This document shows, one piece after another, positions 1 to 6,128 of a DNA stretch of 12,851 nucleotides. Numbering within the stretch: position 1 is the first letter of the stretch; the number at the start of each line of letters is the position of its first letter. Location: the NCBI GenBank assembly GCA_021205375.1, contig JAJPXR010000100.1:1-12851 (forward strand). The letters run 5' to 3'. A program made the translations under genes and the position numbers. Source of the stretch: Clostridiales bacterium. Lineage in GTDB: Bacteria; Bacillota; Clostridia; Oscillospirales; Oscillospiraceae. The notes under the pieces are model-generated. The model made no database searches and had not been told where the DNA came from. It saw only the letters and a list, made by a program, of their open reading frames with translations.

Positions 1-87
1 TCACTATTTTTGAGGGTTATTTTTCTCTGCCCCAACTCTTGACATAGAACCTTTTATACTTACTTGGAATAATTCAGGGCTTCGCCG
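1..87. other. Left window edge, no supported gene; possible end of a mobile element
   Basis: This AT-rich stretch lies downstream of the minus-strand kinase gene. One plus-strand frame is open from base 3 and stops at a TAG at 45-47, so it could be the last 14 codons of a gene that begins outside the window. A TTGACA-like hexamer sits at 39-44 and a TATACT at 55-60, but the 10-nt spacing is too short for a promoter. The text around 30-50 resembles, from memory only, sequence near the ends of clostridial transposase genes. Nothing firmer can be said from 87 bases. Confidence 0.2.
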
Positions 88-678
88 TTACAGCTTGTCC
101 CGCTGGGCGATCATCTGGGCCAGCAGCTCCACGGTGCCATCGACGCCAAAGACGGAGCTGTCCAGGATGAACTGGTACTGGTTCATGTCGTTCCAGCGCT
201 GGTCGGTGCGGTAATAGTAGTAGCTGGCGCGCTTCTTGTCGGTGGAGGAGATGAGCTTCTGGGCGGCCTTGGCGTCCAGCCCATAGCGCTCCATAATGCG
301 GTCAATGCGCTTCTCCAGGGGGGCGGTGATGAACACGCTGATCAGCGCCGGGTCGTCCCGGAACAGGTAGTTGGCCCGGCGGCCAATGATGACGCAGGAA
401 CCCTTCTCCACCTGCTGGCGGAGGTAACGGACCTCGTACTTGGCCATCTTCTCCTCGAAGGGTTCGGTGCGGGTGTTCATCACCAAGGAATAGAGCAGGC
501 TGTTGGATGCGCTCTCGTCGCTCTCGGACAGGATGGCCTCGCAGACCCCGGTGTTCCGGGCCACGGACTGCAAGATATCCTTGTCGTAGAAGTTGACCCC
601 CAGCTTTTCGGCCAGCTTTTCGCCGATCTCGTGGCCGCCGCTGCCGAACTGTCTGCCAATGGTAATAATATGCTTCAT
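88..678 (-). CDS. Cytidylate kinase-like family protein (P-loop kinase)
   Basis: This 196-residue protein is probably a nucleotide kinase of the cytidylate-kinase-like family (Cytidylate_kin2 type), a cytosolic enzyme moving a phosphate from ATP to a nucleotide-like substrate. The N-terminus ITIGRQFGSGGHEIG (residues 5-19) is the P-loop. YDKDIL follows at about residue 30, and GSCVIIGRRANY in the middle is the typical second strand and motif. I chose ATG at 678 because a GGAGGT ribosome binding site lies 7 nt upstream (686-691) and the P-loop starts at residue 8, as usual in the family. A longer in-frame start at 789 would add 37 residues that run through the promoter. The gene stands alone behind its own promoter. 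The true substrate in this family is largely unknown; canonical Cmk is a separate, longer-known protein. Confidence 0.85.
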   Translation of the reverse strand: MKHIITIGRQFGSGGHEIGEKLAEKLGVNFYDKDILQSVARNTGVCEAILSESDESASNSLLYSLVMNTRTEPFEEKMAKYEVRYLRQQVEKGSCVIIGRRANYLFRDDPALISVFITAPLEKRIDRIMERYGLDAKAAQKLISSTDKKRASYYYYRTDQRWNDMNQYQFILDSSVFGVDGTVELLAQMIAQRDKL

Positions 679-748
679 AGTAGGGACCTCCAATCGTAAA
701 CTGCCGCGGGGCGCGGCCACAGAGTCGGGTGTCGATTGTCTTACCTCT

Positions 749-776
749 ATTATAGCATATCTGCCCGAATTTGCAA
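749..776 (-). promoter_or_regulatory. SigA-type promoter of the cytidylate kinase-like gene
   Basis: Read on the minus strand, TTGCAA (771-776) is followed by a 16-nt spacer and a perfect TATAAT (749-754). The -10 box lies about 70 nt upstream of the chosen start codon at 678. The site explains why the longer start at 789 is unlikely, since that start would lie upstream of the promoter. Confidence 0.65.
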
Positions 777-828
777 CCATCTTTTGCAAAACATTTGTGG
801 AATATGATAGGTTTTTCCTGCACTTTCT

Positions 829-1227
829 TTAGGCGAGGAAGCCGCTTTTCAAGTCCCAGCGGAGGGCCTGCCGGTCGGCGTACAGCACCCGGCCTCCCTG
901 CTCCCGTCGGTAGAGCAAAGCCACCTCCAGCGTTTCCCCCTCCGGCAGTGCAGCTTCGTAGGTCAGCGACACCTCCCAGGGGGCAAAGGGGTGGGAGACG
1001 GCGCGGGCCTCCCGGCGCAACGCACCCGCCCGGCGGAGCAGACTGGTTCTGCACCAATGCTGAAACCGTTCCTCTCCGTGGCGGTAAAATCGGTTCATTC
1101 GGTCCTGTGCCCGGCCCTCCAGCCGGGAAAACTCCGGCAGCACGCAGCGGCACAGCGCCACCGGCTCCCCGCCCTCCAGCAGCACTTCCTCCCAGACCCG
1201 GTCCTCCATCCGTAGCAGCGTTTGCAA
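829..1227 (-). CDS. Small RsiV/DUF3298-like protein, apparently C-terminally truncated
   Basis: The 132-residue product resembles the N-terminal half of RsiV/DUF3298-type proteins found in clostridia. It has a short lead-in (LLRMEDRVWEEVLL), then a segment like the family's 'LPRF..IN.FY' (VLPEFSRLEG, RMNRFYRHG), a basic middle, and near the end ALRWDLKSG, which matches the 'WDL.TG' motif that normally lies mid-domain. The family usually continues another 60-90 residues; here a stop follows four residues later and the DNA turns AT-rich into the next gene's promoter. The start is uncertain: TTG at 1227 has a GGGAG box 10 nt upstream, ATG at 1209 is an alternative, and an in-frame TGA lies just upstream of the TTG. 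No signal peptide or membrane segment is visible. It may be a decayed gene or a genuine short form. The family assignment is by eye only. Confidence 0.45.
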   Translation of the reverse strand: MQTLLRMEDRVWEEVLLEGGEPVALCRCVLPEFSRLEGRAQDRMNRFYRHGEERFQHWCRTSLLRRAGALRREARAVSHPFAPWEVSLTYEAALPEGETLEVALLYRREQGGRVLYADRQALRWDLKSGFLA

Positions 1228-1317
1228 CGGCGTCAGCTCCCTTCAAAAGGCGTTTCTCCAGTCTATGCGGGGACGAGGGAAATTGTGAGGAAACCAACTT
1301 GCAGCCGCCAAAAGAAC

Positions 1318-1360
1318 AACTCCCGAAAAGCGCCAAAATGGCAACGCTTTTCGGGAGTTT
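1318..1360 (-). terminator. Strong intrinsic terminator of the MFS gene
   Basis: A perfect 15-bp inverted repeat (1318-1332 with 1345-1359, stem AACTCCCGAAAAGCG) encloses a 12-nt loop. It starts 24 nt after the MFS stop codon. On the minus strand it is followed by GTTCTTTT, a moderate T-rich tract. On the plus strand the following sequence is less T-rich, so the minus-strand role fits better. Confidence 0.8.
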
Positions 1361-1383
1361 GGTCAAAACGGGATTTCTAACCA

Positions 1384-2571
1384 TTAGGCGGAGGGCTTTG
1401 ATTTTCCCCCGCTTCTCCCCCACGCAAAATAGTAAATCGGCAGTGCCACGATGGTCACGACAGCCGCTGCATAGTACCTGGCAGTATACCCTGCCGCGCC
1501 TGCCACAGCGCCGAGTATGGTCGGCCCCAACCCCATGCCGCCGTCGCAAAAGACCCAGAAGGTAGAAACCGCATACGAGCGGCGCTCCTGACTGGCCTGA
1601 CGACACGCGATGGAATTGCAGCAGGAATTTAACGTGCCATACCCCAGACCGCACCCAATCGCACAGAGGACGATCGTCAACATACAGGGCTTCCATGCAA
1701 TGAGAAACAGGCCGATGGCCTGGGCGACAATGCCAGGGTAGAGGATGACGTTATCTCCATATTTGTCCTGGATTTTTCCTGCCATCGGGCGGGTGCAAAT
1801 CAACACCACTGCATACATGAGAAAGAAATAGGAAAATTCCGTGGTCAGATTCGTTTCAACGGAATACAGACGATAAAAGGACATGACCGCCACATACCCA
1901 AACGCAAACAGGAACATACAGAACGAGATGGGGACAGCCTTGACTTCAAAGATCCTGTTCAGCCCGGTGGCACTCGTTTTCGTTTGGGTCACCTTCTGCG
2001 CACCCGGATCGATCTCTTTAAAATCCATGGCCAAAATAGACAGGAGCATAAGGACAGAAAGGGCCATTGTCATAAGAAAGCATCCCGTCGGGCCAAACGT
2101 ATCATAGATATAAGCGCCGACGTATGGACCGCTGGCAATTGCCAGCGTTGGCGCCAGCATAAAGTAGCCGGAAGCCTCCCCGTAGCGGCTTTTGGGCAGA
2201 ATTGACATTCCAATCGTCAAAATGATGTTGGCAGCGCCGCCGTATCCCAAGCCGTGGATAAAACGGACAAGGAGCAGCACCGCTACATTATCCACGACAA
2301 AGTAACACGCACAGGCGGCCAGATGGAGCAGCATAAAGGCGACCGCAAATCGTCTCCAACCCCACCTTTGCGCTCCGCTGCCGGCGTATAGCCGGGAAAA
2401 AATCCCGCCGATGGTATAGATGCCGGTGACCATTCCGGCGATCATGGTCGAGACGCCGAAGGTCGTGGTATATTCCGACATGGTTGACATCAGCATATAC
2501 ATGATGTTCGACACACAAAACAGCGCCAAAAAGATAAAACAGAAATTTTTGGTTATGATTTTTTCTTTCAT
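1384..2571 (-). CDS. MFS transporter (drug/metabolite efflux type)
   Basis: This 395-residue integral membrane protein has the alternating hydrophobic segments of a 12-helix Major Facilitator permease. Between helices 2 and 3 it has a segment like motif A (SRLYAGSGAQRWGWRR, with G and R/K), and the matching segment in the second half is TRPMAGKIQDKYGDN. A hydrophilic loop of about 35 residues (around DFKEIDPGAQKVTQTKTSAT) separates the halves. Length matches the family. The start is ATG at 2571 with a GAGGA box 10 nt upstream; GTG at 2577 is in frame but too close to that box. The substrate cannot be read from sequence; the fold resembles staphyloferrin-type or multidrug efflux permeases. The gene is monocistronic, with its own promoter and terminator. 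Its base composition is visibly less GC-rich than its neighbours, suggesting later acquisition. Confidence 0.9.
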   Translation of the reverse strand: MKEKIITKNFCFIFLALFCVSNIMYMLMSTMSEYTTTFGVSTMIAGMVTGIYTIGGIFSRLYAGSGAQRWGWRRFAVAFMLLHLAACACYFVVDNVAVLLLVRFIHGLGYGGAANIILTIGMSILPKSRYGEASGYFMLAPTLAIASGPYVGAYIYDTFGPTGCFLMTMALSVLMLLSILAMDFKEIDPGAQKVTQTKTSATGLNRIFEVKAVPISFCMFLFAFGYVAVMSFYRLYSVETNLTTEFSYFFLMYAVVLICTRPMAGKIQDKYGDNVILYPGIVAQAIGLFLIAWKPCMLTIVLCAIGCGLGYGTLNSCCNSIACRQASQERRSYAVSTFWVFCDGGMGLGPTILGAVAGAAGYTARYYAAAVVTIVALPIYYFAWGRSGGKSKPSA

Positions 2572-2613
2572 AAACACATCATCCTCGTCTTATTAAACCT
2601 ATCGTCCACACAA

Positions 2614-2642
2614 ATTATAACAAATTATTTTCGGAAAGGTAA
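2614..2642 (-). promoter_or_regulatory. Promoter of the MFS gene
   Basis: On the minus strand a perfect TATAAT (2614-2619) is preceded by a 17-nt spacer and TTACCT (2637-2642), a weak -35 box. The site lies about 45 nt upstream of the start codon, in the AT-rich half of the divergent intergenic region. The weak -35 leaves room for an activator, but no operator is evident. Confidence 0.5.
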
Positions 2643-2765
2643 GTTTAAATTTTTGTGATACGGCTCGGCTGGGCGGAAGCCGCGCTCTTTATGCAGGCTG
2701 CGGTGCAAGTCAACTGCGGGGGGCAGCCGTTTTATCAGCCCTCCAGGGAATTTGTGATTTTGCTG

Positions 2766-2794
2766 TTTACTTTCACGATTTACAATGTTAAAAT
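2766..2794 (+). promoter_or_regulatory. Promoter of the yerC-methyltransferase operon
   Basis: TTTACT (2766-2771) and TAAAAT (2789-2794) are separated by 17 nt, in an AT-rich island of GC-rich DNA, 60 nt upstream of the YerC start. The rest of the divergent region 2572-2853 holds only the MFS promoter and a possible small hairpin (GGCTGC at 2696-2701 with GCAGCC at 2723-2728). An open frame of 65 codons spans this region, but it contains the promoter and has no ribosome binding site. Confidence 0.5.
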
Positions 2795-2853
2795 AATGTC
2801 CAGAACATCACAGCGCCGCCCCACCGGGGCGCAGGGAAAGGAACGGCATTGAC

Positions 2854-3174
2854 ATGGCAAGGGTAAACGGCAAAAAGGCCAGCATGGGCCTTTACCAGGC
2901 GATTTTGCAATTGAAGGACGAGGACGAGTGCTATCGGTTCTTCCAGGACCTGTGTACCGTCTCCGAGCTGCGGGCCATGGAGCAGCGCTACGACGTGGCG
3001 GTGCTGCTGCAAAAGGGCATGATCTACAACGACATCCTCAAGGAGACCGGGGCCAGCAGCGCCACCATCAGCCGGGTCAACCGGGCGCTGCACTACGGCG
3101 TGGACGGCTACCAGCAGGTGTTCCGCCGCATCCTGCCCCAGGAGGGCGACGAGAGCGGAGAGGATGAGCCGTGA
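2854..3174 (+). CDS. YerC/YecD family TrpR-related DNA-binding protein
   Basis: This 106-residue cytosolic protein belongs to the YerC/YecD branch of the TrpR superfamily, small all-helical DNA-binding proteins. Residues 15-45 (YQAILQLKDEDECYRFFQDL and TVSELRAMEQRY) form the conserved N-terminal helices. RYDVAVLLQKGMIYNDI followed by TGASSATISRVNRAL (about residues 45-80) is the helix-turn-helix, with the family's typical 'GAS.ATISRVNR.L' recognition helix. Length matches the family. ATG at 2854 follows a GGGAAAGGA box 11 nt upstream. The stop codon overlaps the methyltransferase start as GTGA, so the two are translationally coupled. In the TrpR family the ligand is tryptophan; for YerC/YecD the ligand and targets are not established, so a tryptophan role should not be assumed. 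Confidence 0.92.
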   Translation: MARVNGKKASMGLYQAILQLKDEDECYRFFQDLCTVSELRAMEQRYDVAVLLQKGMIYNDILKETGASSATISRVNRALHYGVDGYQQVFRRILPQEGDESGEDEP

Positions 3175-3959
3175 GCGGCAACGCCTATGAGGGCCTGGCC
3201 CGGTACTACGACGGCCTGACCACCGACGTGGACTATTCCGCCTGGCTGGACTGGTATCAGAGCTGGTTCCGGGAGAGCCGGGTGCCGGTGAACTTGGTGC
3301 TGGACCTGGCCTGTGGCACGGGCACCTTGACCTGTATGCTGGCGGAGCGGGGCTACACCATGATCGGCGCGGACCTCTCCCCGGAGATGCTGTCCGAGGC
3401 GCTGGAAAAGGCCCAGGACGTGGAGGGGGAGCCGCCCATCTTCCTGAACCAGGCCATGGACGAGCTGGACCTGTTCGGCACCATCGACGCCTGTGTCTCC
3501 AGCCTGGACAGCATGAACTATATCACCGACCGGGAGACGCTGGCGGAGGCCTTCCGCCGGGTCCACACCTTCCTGATGCCCGGCGGGTACTTCCTCTTCG
3601 ACATCATCGCCCCCCAGGGGCTGAAAGCCCTGGACGGCCAGCTCTTCGTGGACGAGACCGAGGACGTGTTCTGCCTCTGGCGGGCCGACTTCGACGAGGA
3701 CAGCCGGGTGCTGACCTACGGCATGGACCTCTTTGAGCGGGAGGGCGGCCTCTGGCGGCGGGAGCAGGAGGAACATTTCGAGCGGGCCTGGGAGGTCTCC
3801 GAACTGGAAGAACTGTTGCTAGCGGCGGGCTTCGCCCAGGTGCAGGTGTTCGGCGGTCTGGAGCGGCGGGACCCCACCCCAGAGGATCGGCGGCTGTGCT
3901 TCGTCTGCGTCAACGGCGAGGGCGGACAAACGGCTGGTCAATGTGCAATGAGCAATTAG
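3171..3959 (+). CDS. Class I SAM-dependent methyltransferase
   Basis: This 262-residue protein transfers a methyl group from S-adenosylmethionine to an unknown acceptor. The N-terminal AYEGLARYYDGLT (residues 5-17) is typical of small-molecule methyltransferases. Motif I is VLDLACGTGTLT (43-54), the acidic residue that contacts ribose is D68 in IGADLS, and LMPGGYFLFDI is the post-motif III strand. It starts with GTG inside the GTGA overlap with the upstream regulator. The family's usual end is near VCVNGEGG; the last residues (QCAMSN) are encoded by the 7-bp tandem repeat, which also supplies the TAG stop. The substrate is unknown. Coupling to a YerC-type regulator suggests co-expression, possibly autoregulated, but this is inference. 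Confidence 0.9.
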   Translation: MSGNAYEGLARYYDGLTTDVDYSAWLDWYQSWFRESRVPVNLVLDLACGTGTLTCMLAERGYTMIGADLSPEMLSEALEKAQDVEGEPPIFLNQAMDELDLFGTIDACVSSLDSMNYITDRETLAEAFRRVHTFLMPGGYFLFDIIAPQGLKALDGQLFVDETEDVFCLWRADFDEDSRVLTYGMDLFEREGGLWRREQEEHFERAWEVSELEELLLAAGFAQVQVFGGLERRDPTPEDRRLCFVCVNGEGGQTAGQCAMSN

Positions 3960-4003
3960 CAATGTGCAGTTGTGCTATTAGCTCTTAGCTGTTAGCTGTT
4001 AGC
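3941..4003. repeat. Degenerate 7-bp tandem repeat block (nine units)
   Basis: Nine consecutive heptamers run from 3941 to 4003: early units are ATGTGCA, ATGAGCA and ATTAGCA, and later units are TATTAGC, TCTTAGC and TGTTAGC twice. The methyltransferase stop (3957-3959) lies inside it. In the 3' part TAG recurs at 3979, 3986, 3993 and 4000, and TTA recurs one base earlier each time. Because 7 is not a multiple of 3, this closes all three frames on both strands. Related blocks occur at 4683, 6027 and 8220. Confidence 0.85.
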
Positions 4004-4005
4004 TT

Positions 4006-4058
4006 GGATAGTGCTTGCTGTTTCGTCAGCATTTTTACCCAACATCGTACAGGTTTTC
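4006..4058 (+). repeat. 53-bp dispersed repeat, copy 1
   Basis: This element matches 8253-8305 at 43 of 53 positions by hand count, without gaps. The conserved core includes TAGTGCTTGC, GTTTCGTCAGC and CGTACA. In both copies it directly follows a TTAGCTG-type heptamer block. It has no open frame and no known name that I recognise. Confidence 0.75.
4016..4036 (+). terminator. Possible weak terminator of the yerC-methyltransferase operon
   Basis: TGCTG (4016-4020) pairs with CAGCA (4027-4031) around the loop TTTCGT and is followed directly by five T's (4032-4036). The stem is only 5 bp. In the second copy of the repeat (8253-8305) the stem has a C-A mismatch, which weakens the case for a conserved terminator. 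Confidence 0.35.
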
Positions 4059-4105
4059 CACCGAATCACTGATAATGTGGACTTTAAAGCATAACCGAAA
4101 CGCAA

Positions 4106-4172
4106 AAACGCGCTTTTCCGGGACAGAGGACCATCTGCCCGGAGAGCGCGTTTGTTCGGCGGCAGCGCCGCC
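4106..4172 (+). promoter_or_regulatory. Two hairpins in the ybaK leader
   Basis: A long imperfect inverted repeat (4106-4122 with 4138-4153; AAACGCGCT outer part and CCGGG inner part) is followed by GTTTGTTC. After it comes a perfect 6-bp hairpin GGCGGC-AGC-GCCGCC (4158-4172) that ends just before the AAAGGA ribosome binding site (4175-4180). The first could be an intrinsic terminator for the upstream operon or an attenuator; the second could limit ribosome access. No known riboswitch or T-box motif is visible. Confidence 0.45.
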
Positions 4173-4187
4173 GGAAAGGACGACCAT

Positions 4188-4688
4188 ATGAAGAAAAAAG
4201 CCAAGGAACAGGGCGAAAAAACCAACGTCATGCGGATTTTGGAACAGCAGGGCATCCCCTACACCGCCATGACCTACCCCCACAAGGAGGGGGTGGCGGT
4301 GGACGGCGTCACGGTGGCCCGGTCGCTGGGCCAGGACCCAGAGACGGTGTTCAAGACCCTGGTGACCCGCGGGGCCAGCGGGACTTATTACGTGTTCGAC
4401 CTGCCGGTGGCGGAGGAGCTGGACCTGAAAAAGGCCGCCCGCGCCGTGGGGGAGAAAAATATTGCCATGCTGCCCCTGGCCCAGCTTTTGCCCCTGACGG
4501 GCTACGTCCGGGGCGGCTGCTCCCCGGTGGGGATGAAGAAACCCTTCTTCACCACCTTCCACGAGACGGCGATCTTATACGATGCCATCGCCGTCTCTGC
4601 CGGGAAGATCGGCGTTCAGGTGCTGGTGGAGCCCAACGCCCTGTGTCAGGCGGTGGGCGGACAGTTCGCGGATATTGTCAAAGAATAG
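4188..4688 (+). CDS. ybaK: Cys-tRNA(Pro)/Cys-tRNA(Cys) deacylase, YbaK/EbsC type
   Basis: This 166-residue cytosolic enzyme belongs to the YbaK branch of the trans-editing family, which hydrolyses cysteine wrongly attached to tRNA(Pro). Diagnostic features: ARSLGQDPETVFKTLV (44-59) carries the conserved lysine K56, YYVFDLPVAEELDLKKAAR (67-85) is typical, and GYVRGGCSPVGMKK (105-118) is the family signature loop G..RGG.SP.GMKK. Length matches single-domain YbaK (about 160). ATG at 4188 has AAAGGA 7 nt upstream; a TTG at 4152 in frame lies in the leader hairpin without a ribosome binding site. It may depend on read-through from the upstream operon or on a promoter in the leader; a GATAAT at 4071 has no good partner. 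The stop codon falls at a TTAGCTG-type repeat. Confidence 0.93.
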   Translation: MKKKAKEQGEKTNVMRILEQQGIPYTAMTYPHKEGVAVDGVTVARSLGQDPETVFKTLVTRGASGTYYVFDLPVAEELDLKKAARAVGEKNIAMLPLAQLLPLTGYVRGGCSPVGMKKPFFTTFHETAILYDAIAVSAGKIGVQVLVEPNALCQAVGGQFADIVKE

Positions 4689-4696
4689 CTGTTAGC
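4683..4696. repeat. Short heptamer repeat at the ybaK stop codon (two units)
   Basis: GAATAGC and TGTTAGC form two heptamers matching the block at 3941-4003. The ybaK TAG stop (4686-4688) is part of the first unit. It is followed after about 25 nt by a palindromic repeat copy, the same order as at 8220-8432. Confidence 0.55.
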
Positions 4697-4720
4697 CATT
4701 TATTTAGATATGCGGGAAAA

Positions 4721-4783
4721 CCCCTCCGCCGTCAAGCGGCACTTCCGCTTCGCTCCCTGCCCTTTCAGGGGAGGCAAGAGGGG
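4721..4783. repeat. Palindromic intergenic repeat, copy 1
   Basis: Outer arms CCCCTC (4721-4726) and GAGGGG (4778-4783) enclose GC-rich internal hairpins. Bases 4724-4763 match 8346-8385 with one mismatch in 40; bases 4760-4783 are identical to 6165-6188. It lies between the convergent ybaK and cysteine desulfurase genes and has no coding signal. Confidence 0.75.
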
Positions 4784-4812
4784 TGGTCGTTCAGAAAAGA
4801 CTTGTTTTTTTA

Positions 4813-4833
4813 CAGGAAACCTGAGCTTTTTTT
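4813..4833 (+). terminator. Possible weak terminator downstream of ybaK
   Basis: CAGG-AAA-CCTG (4813-4823) is followed by AGC and seven T's (4827-4833). The stem is only 4 bp, so this is weak. It reaches into the cysteine desulfurase stop codon on the other strand, which has no clear terminator of its own. Confidence 0.25.
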
Positions 4834-5971
4834 AGGACATGGATGGGAACAGCGTGCTTTTCGCCTTGACCAGTTCCTCGATGAAATAATCCACTTCTTC
4901 CTCCGTGGTGGCCCGGTCGAAGGACACCCGGAAGGCCCCGTCCCGCTGGGGTTTGCTCAGCCCCATGGCGGCGTAGACGTGGCTGGGCTTGCCCCGATGG
5001 CAGGCGGACCCGGCGGAGACGCACACGCCGTTGTCCCCCAGCACCCGGACCAGCACCTCGGCCTTGTACCCCGGCAGGGTCAGCGCCAGGATGTGGGGAG
5101 CCTCCCCCTGGCCGATGGTCTCCACCTCCGGCGCTTTTTCCGCAAGCTGGGCCAGGGCGTAGGCTTTCAGACGGGCCATATGGGTGCGGTCCGCGTTGAA
5201 AGACGCCTTGCAAATGCGCGCAGCAGTGGCGAAAGCGGCGATTTGAGAAGTGGCCTCAGTGCCGGAGCGCAGACCCCGCTCCTGTCCGCCGCCGGTGAGA
5301 TACGCGGGCAGGTTCAGCCCCGCCCGAATGTACAGCGCACCCACGCCCTTGGGGGCGTGGACCTTGTGGCCGCTGATGGAGAGCAGGTCCACCCCCAGAG
5401 CCTTGGGGGTGAAGGGAACTTTCAAAAAACCCTGCACCGCGTCGGTGTGGAACAAAATGTTCCGGTCCCGGTTTTTCACCAGGGAGCAGGCCGCCTTCAC
5501 CGGCAGCAGCGTCCCCAGCTCGTTGTTCACCAGCATCATGGACACCAGCGCGGTGTCGGGCCGCAGGGCGGCGGCCAGGTCCGCCAGGTCGATGGAGCCG
5601 TTGGCGTTGGGGGTCAGGTACGTGACTTCGTACCCCTCCCGCTCCAGTTGCTTGCAGGTCTCCAGCACGGCGGCGTGTTCGATGGCGGTGGTGATGATGT
5701 GCTTTCCCTTGCGGCGGTTCCGGGCCGCGCCCGCGCGAATGGCCCAGTTGTCGCTCTCCGTCCCGCAGGAGGTGAAGTACAGCTCATTGGGCTGACAGCC
5801 CAACGCCTGGGCGACGGTGGCCCGGTCCTGGGTCAGCCGCCGGTTGGCGGCGGCGGCGATGGGATACCGGGAGGAGGGGTTGCCGTAGCCCTCCACCATG
5901 ACGTTGCAGGCGACTTCGGCGGCCTCCTGCAAAACGGGGGTGGTGGCGGCGGAATCCAGATATGCGAACAT
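4832..5971 (-). CDS. Cysteine desulfurase (NifS/IscS-like, PLP-dependent)
   Basis: This 379-residue cytosolic aminotransferase-fold enzyme removes sulfur from L-cysteine to give alanine and an enzyme persulfide, used for Fe-S clusters or thiolated tRNA. LDSAATTPV (5-13) is the family N-terminus; H99 in AIEHAAVLE stacks on the cofactor; D177 in HTDAVQ and K203 in SISGHKVHAPKG bind PLP; C324 in SAGSACHRG is the sulfur-accepting cysteine. Length matches class I NifS/IscS. ATG at 5971 is chosen because an AGGT box lies 6 nt upstream and LDSAATTP then sits at the usual place; a longer frame to 6034 runs into repeat DNA. It is monocistronic here, with no iscU, iscR or thiI adjacent, so its acceptor (Fe-S or tRNA) is undetermined. 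Confidence 0.93.
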   Translation of the reverse strand: MFAYLDSAATTPVLQEAAEVACNVMVEGYGNPSSRYPIAAAANRRLTQDRATVAQALGCQPNELYFTSCGTESDNWAIRAGAARNRRKGKHIITTAIEHAAVLETCKQLEREGYEVTYLTPNANGSIDLADLAAALRPDTALVSMMLVNNELGTLLPVKAACSLVKNRDRNILFHTDAVQGFLKVPFTPKALGVDLLSISGHKVHAPKGVGALYIRAGLNLPAYLTGGGQERGLRSGTEATSQIAAFATAARICKASFNADRTHMARLKAYALAQLAEKAPEVETIGQGEAPHILALTLPGYKAEVLVRVLGDNGVCVSAGSACHRGKPSHVYAAMGLSKPQRDGAFRVSFDRATTEEEVDYFIEELVKAKSTLFPSMS

Positions 5972-6026
5972 AAAAACACCTGCTTTATAATATGGTCGCT
6001 CCTGCTTGTTGGGAGCTTGGTGCAGA

Positions 6027-6061
6027 ATGTGCAATTAGCAATGTGCAATGTGCAATGTGCA
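6027..6061. repeat. 7-bp tandem repeat, AATGTGC type (five units)
   Basis: Five heptamers run from 6027 to 6061: AATGTGC, AATTAGC, then AATGTGC three times, with a partial sixth unit. They match the first half of the 3941-4003 block. The block lies upstream of the cysteine desulfurase, not at a gene end, unlike the other copies. The rest of this 468-base gap (5972-6439) holds a palindromic repeat, the lipoprotein promoter and otherwise nothing I can identify. Confidence 0.85.
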
Positions 6062-6128
6062 ATGACCGGGCTTCAGCCGCAGTTGTTTTGATGGAACGTC
6101 AGCGTAAACAAATCGTCACATGTTGGAA

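Noticed and set aside
39..60. Promoter TTGACA...TATACT at the left edge
   Set aside because: The spacer is only 10 nt and no plus-strand gene follows.
302..1696. A 464-codon open frame on the minus strand
   Set aside because: It overlaps the kinase, the RsiV-like gene, the MFS terminator hairpin and the MFS 3' end in another frame; the product is low-complexity Gly/Pro/Arg, typical of a GC-rich shadow frame.
2690..2730. Possible cobalamin-riboswitch-like text (CGGTGCAAGTC) before yerC
   Set aside because: Only this short string is suggestive; the conserved B12-box and the remaining stems are missing, and it lies upstream of the promoter, so it would not be in the transcript.
2655..2852. A 65-codon frame in the divergent region before yerC
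   Set aside because: It contains the yerC promoter, starts with GTG without a ribosome binding site, and has no family resemblance.
6027..6061. Possible CRISPR array
   Set aside because: The units are 7 bp without spacers; this is a simple tandem repeat.
4643..6091. A 482-codon plus-strand frame opposite the cysteine desulfurase
   Set aside because: It is antisense to a gene with all catalytic residues, and its Gly/Val/His-rich product has no recognisable domain.
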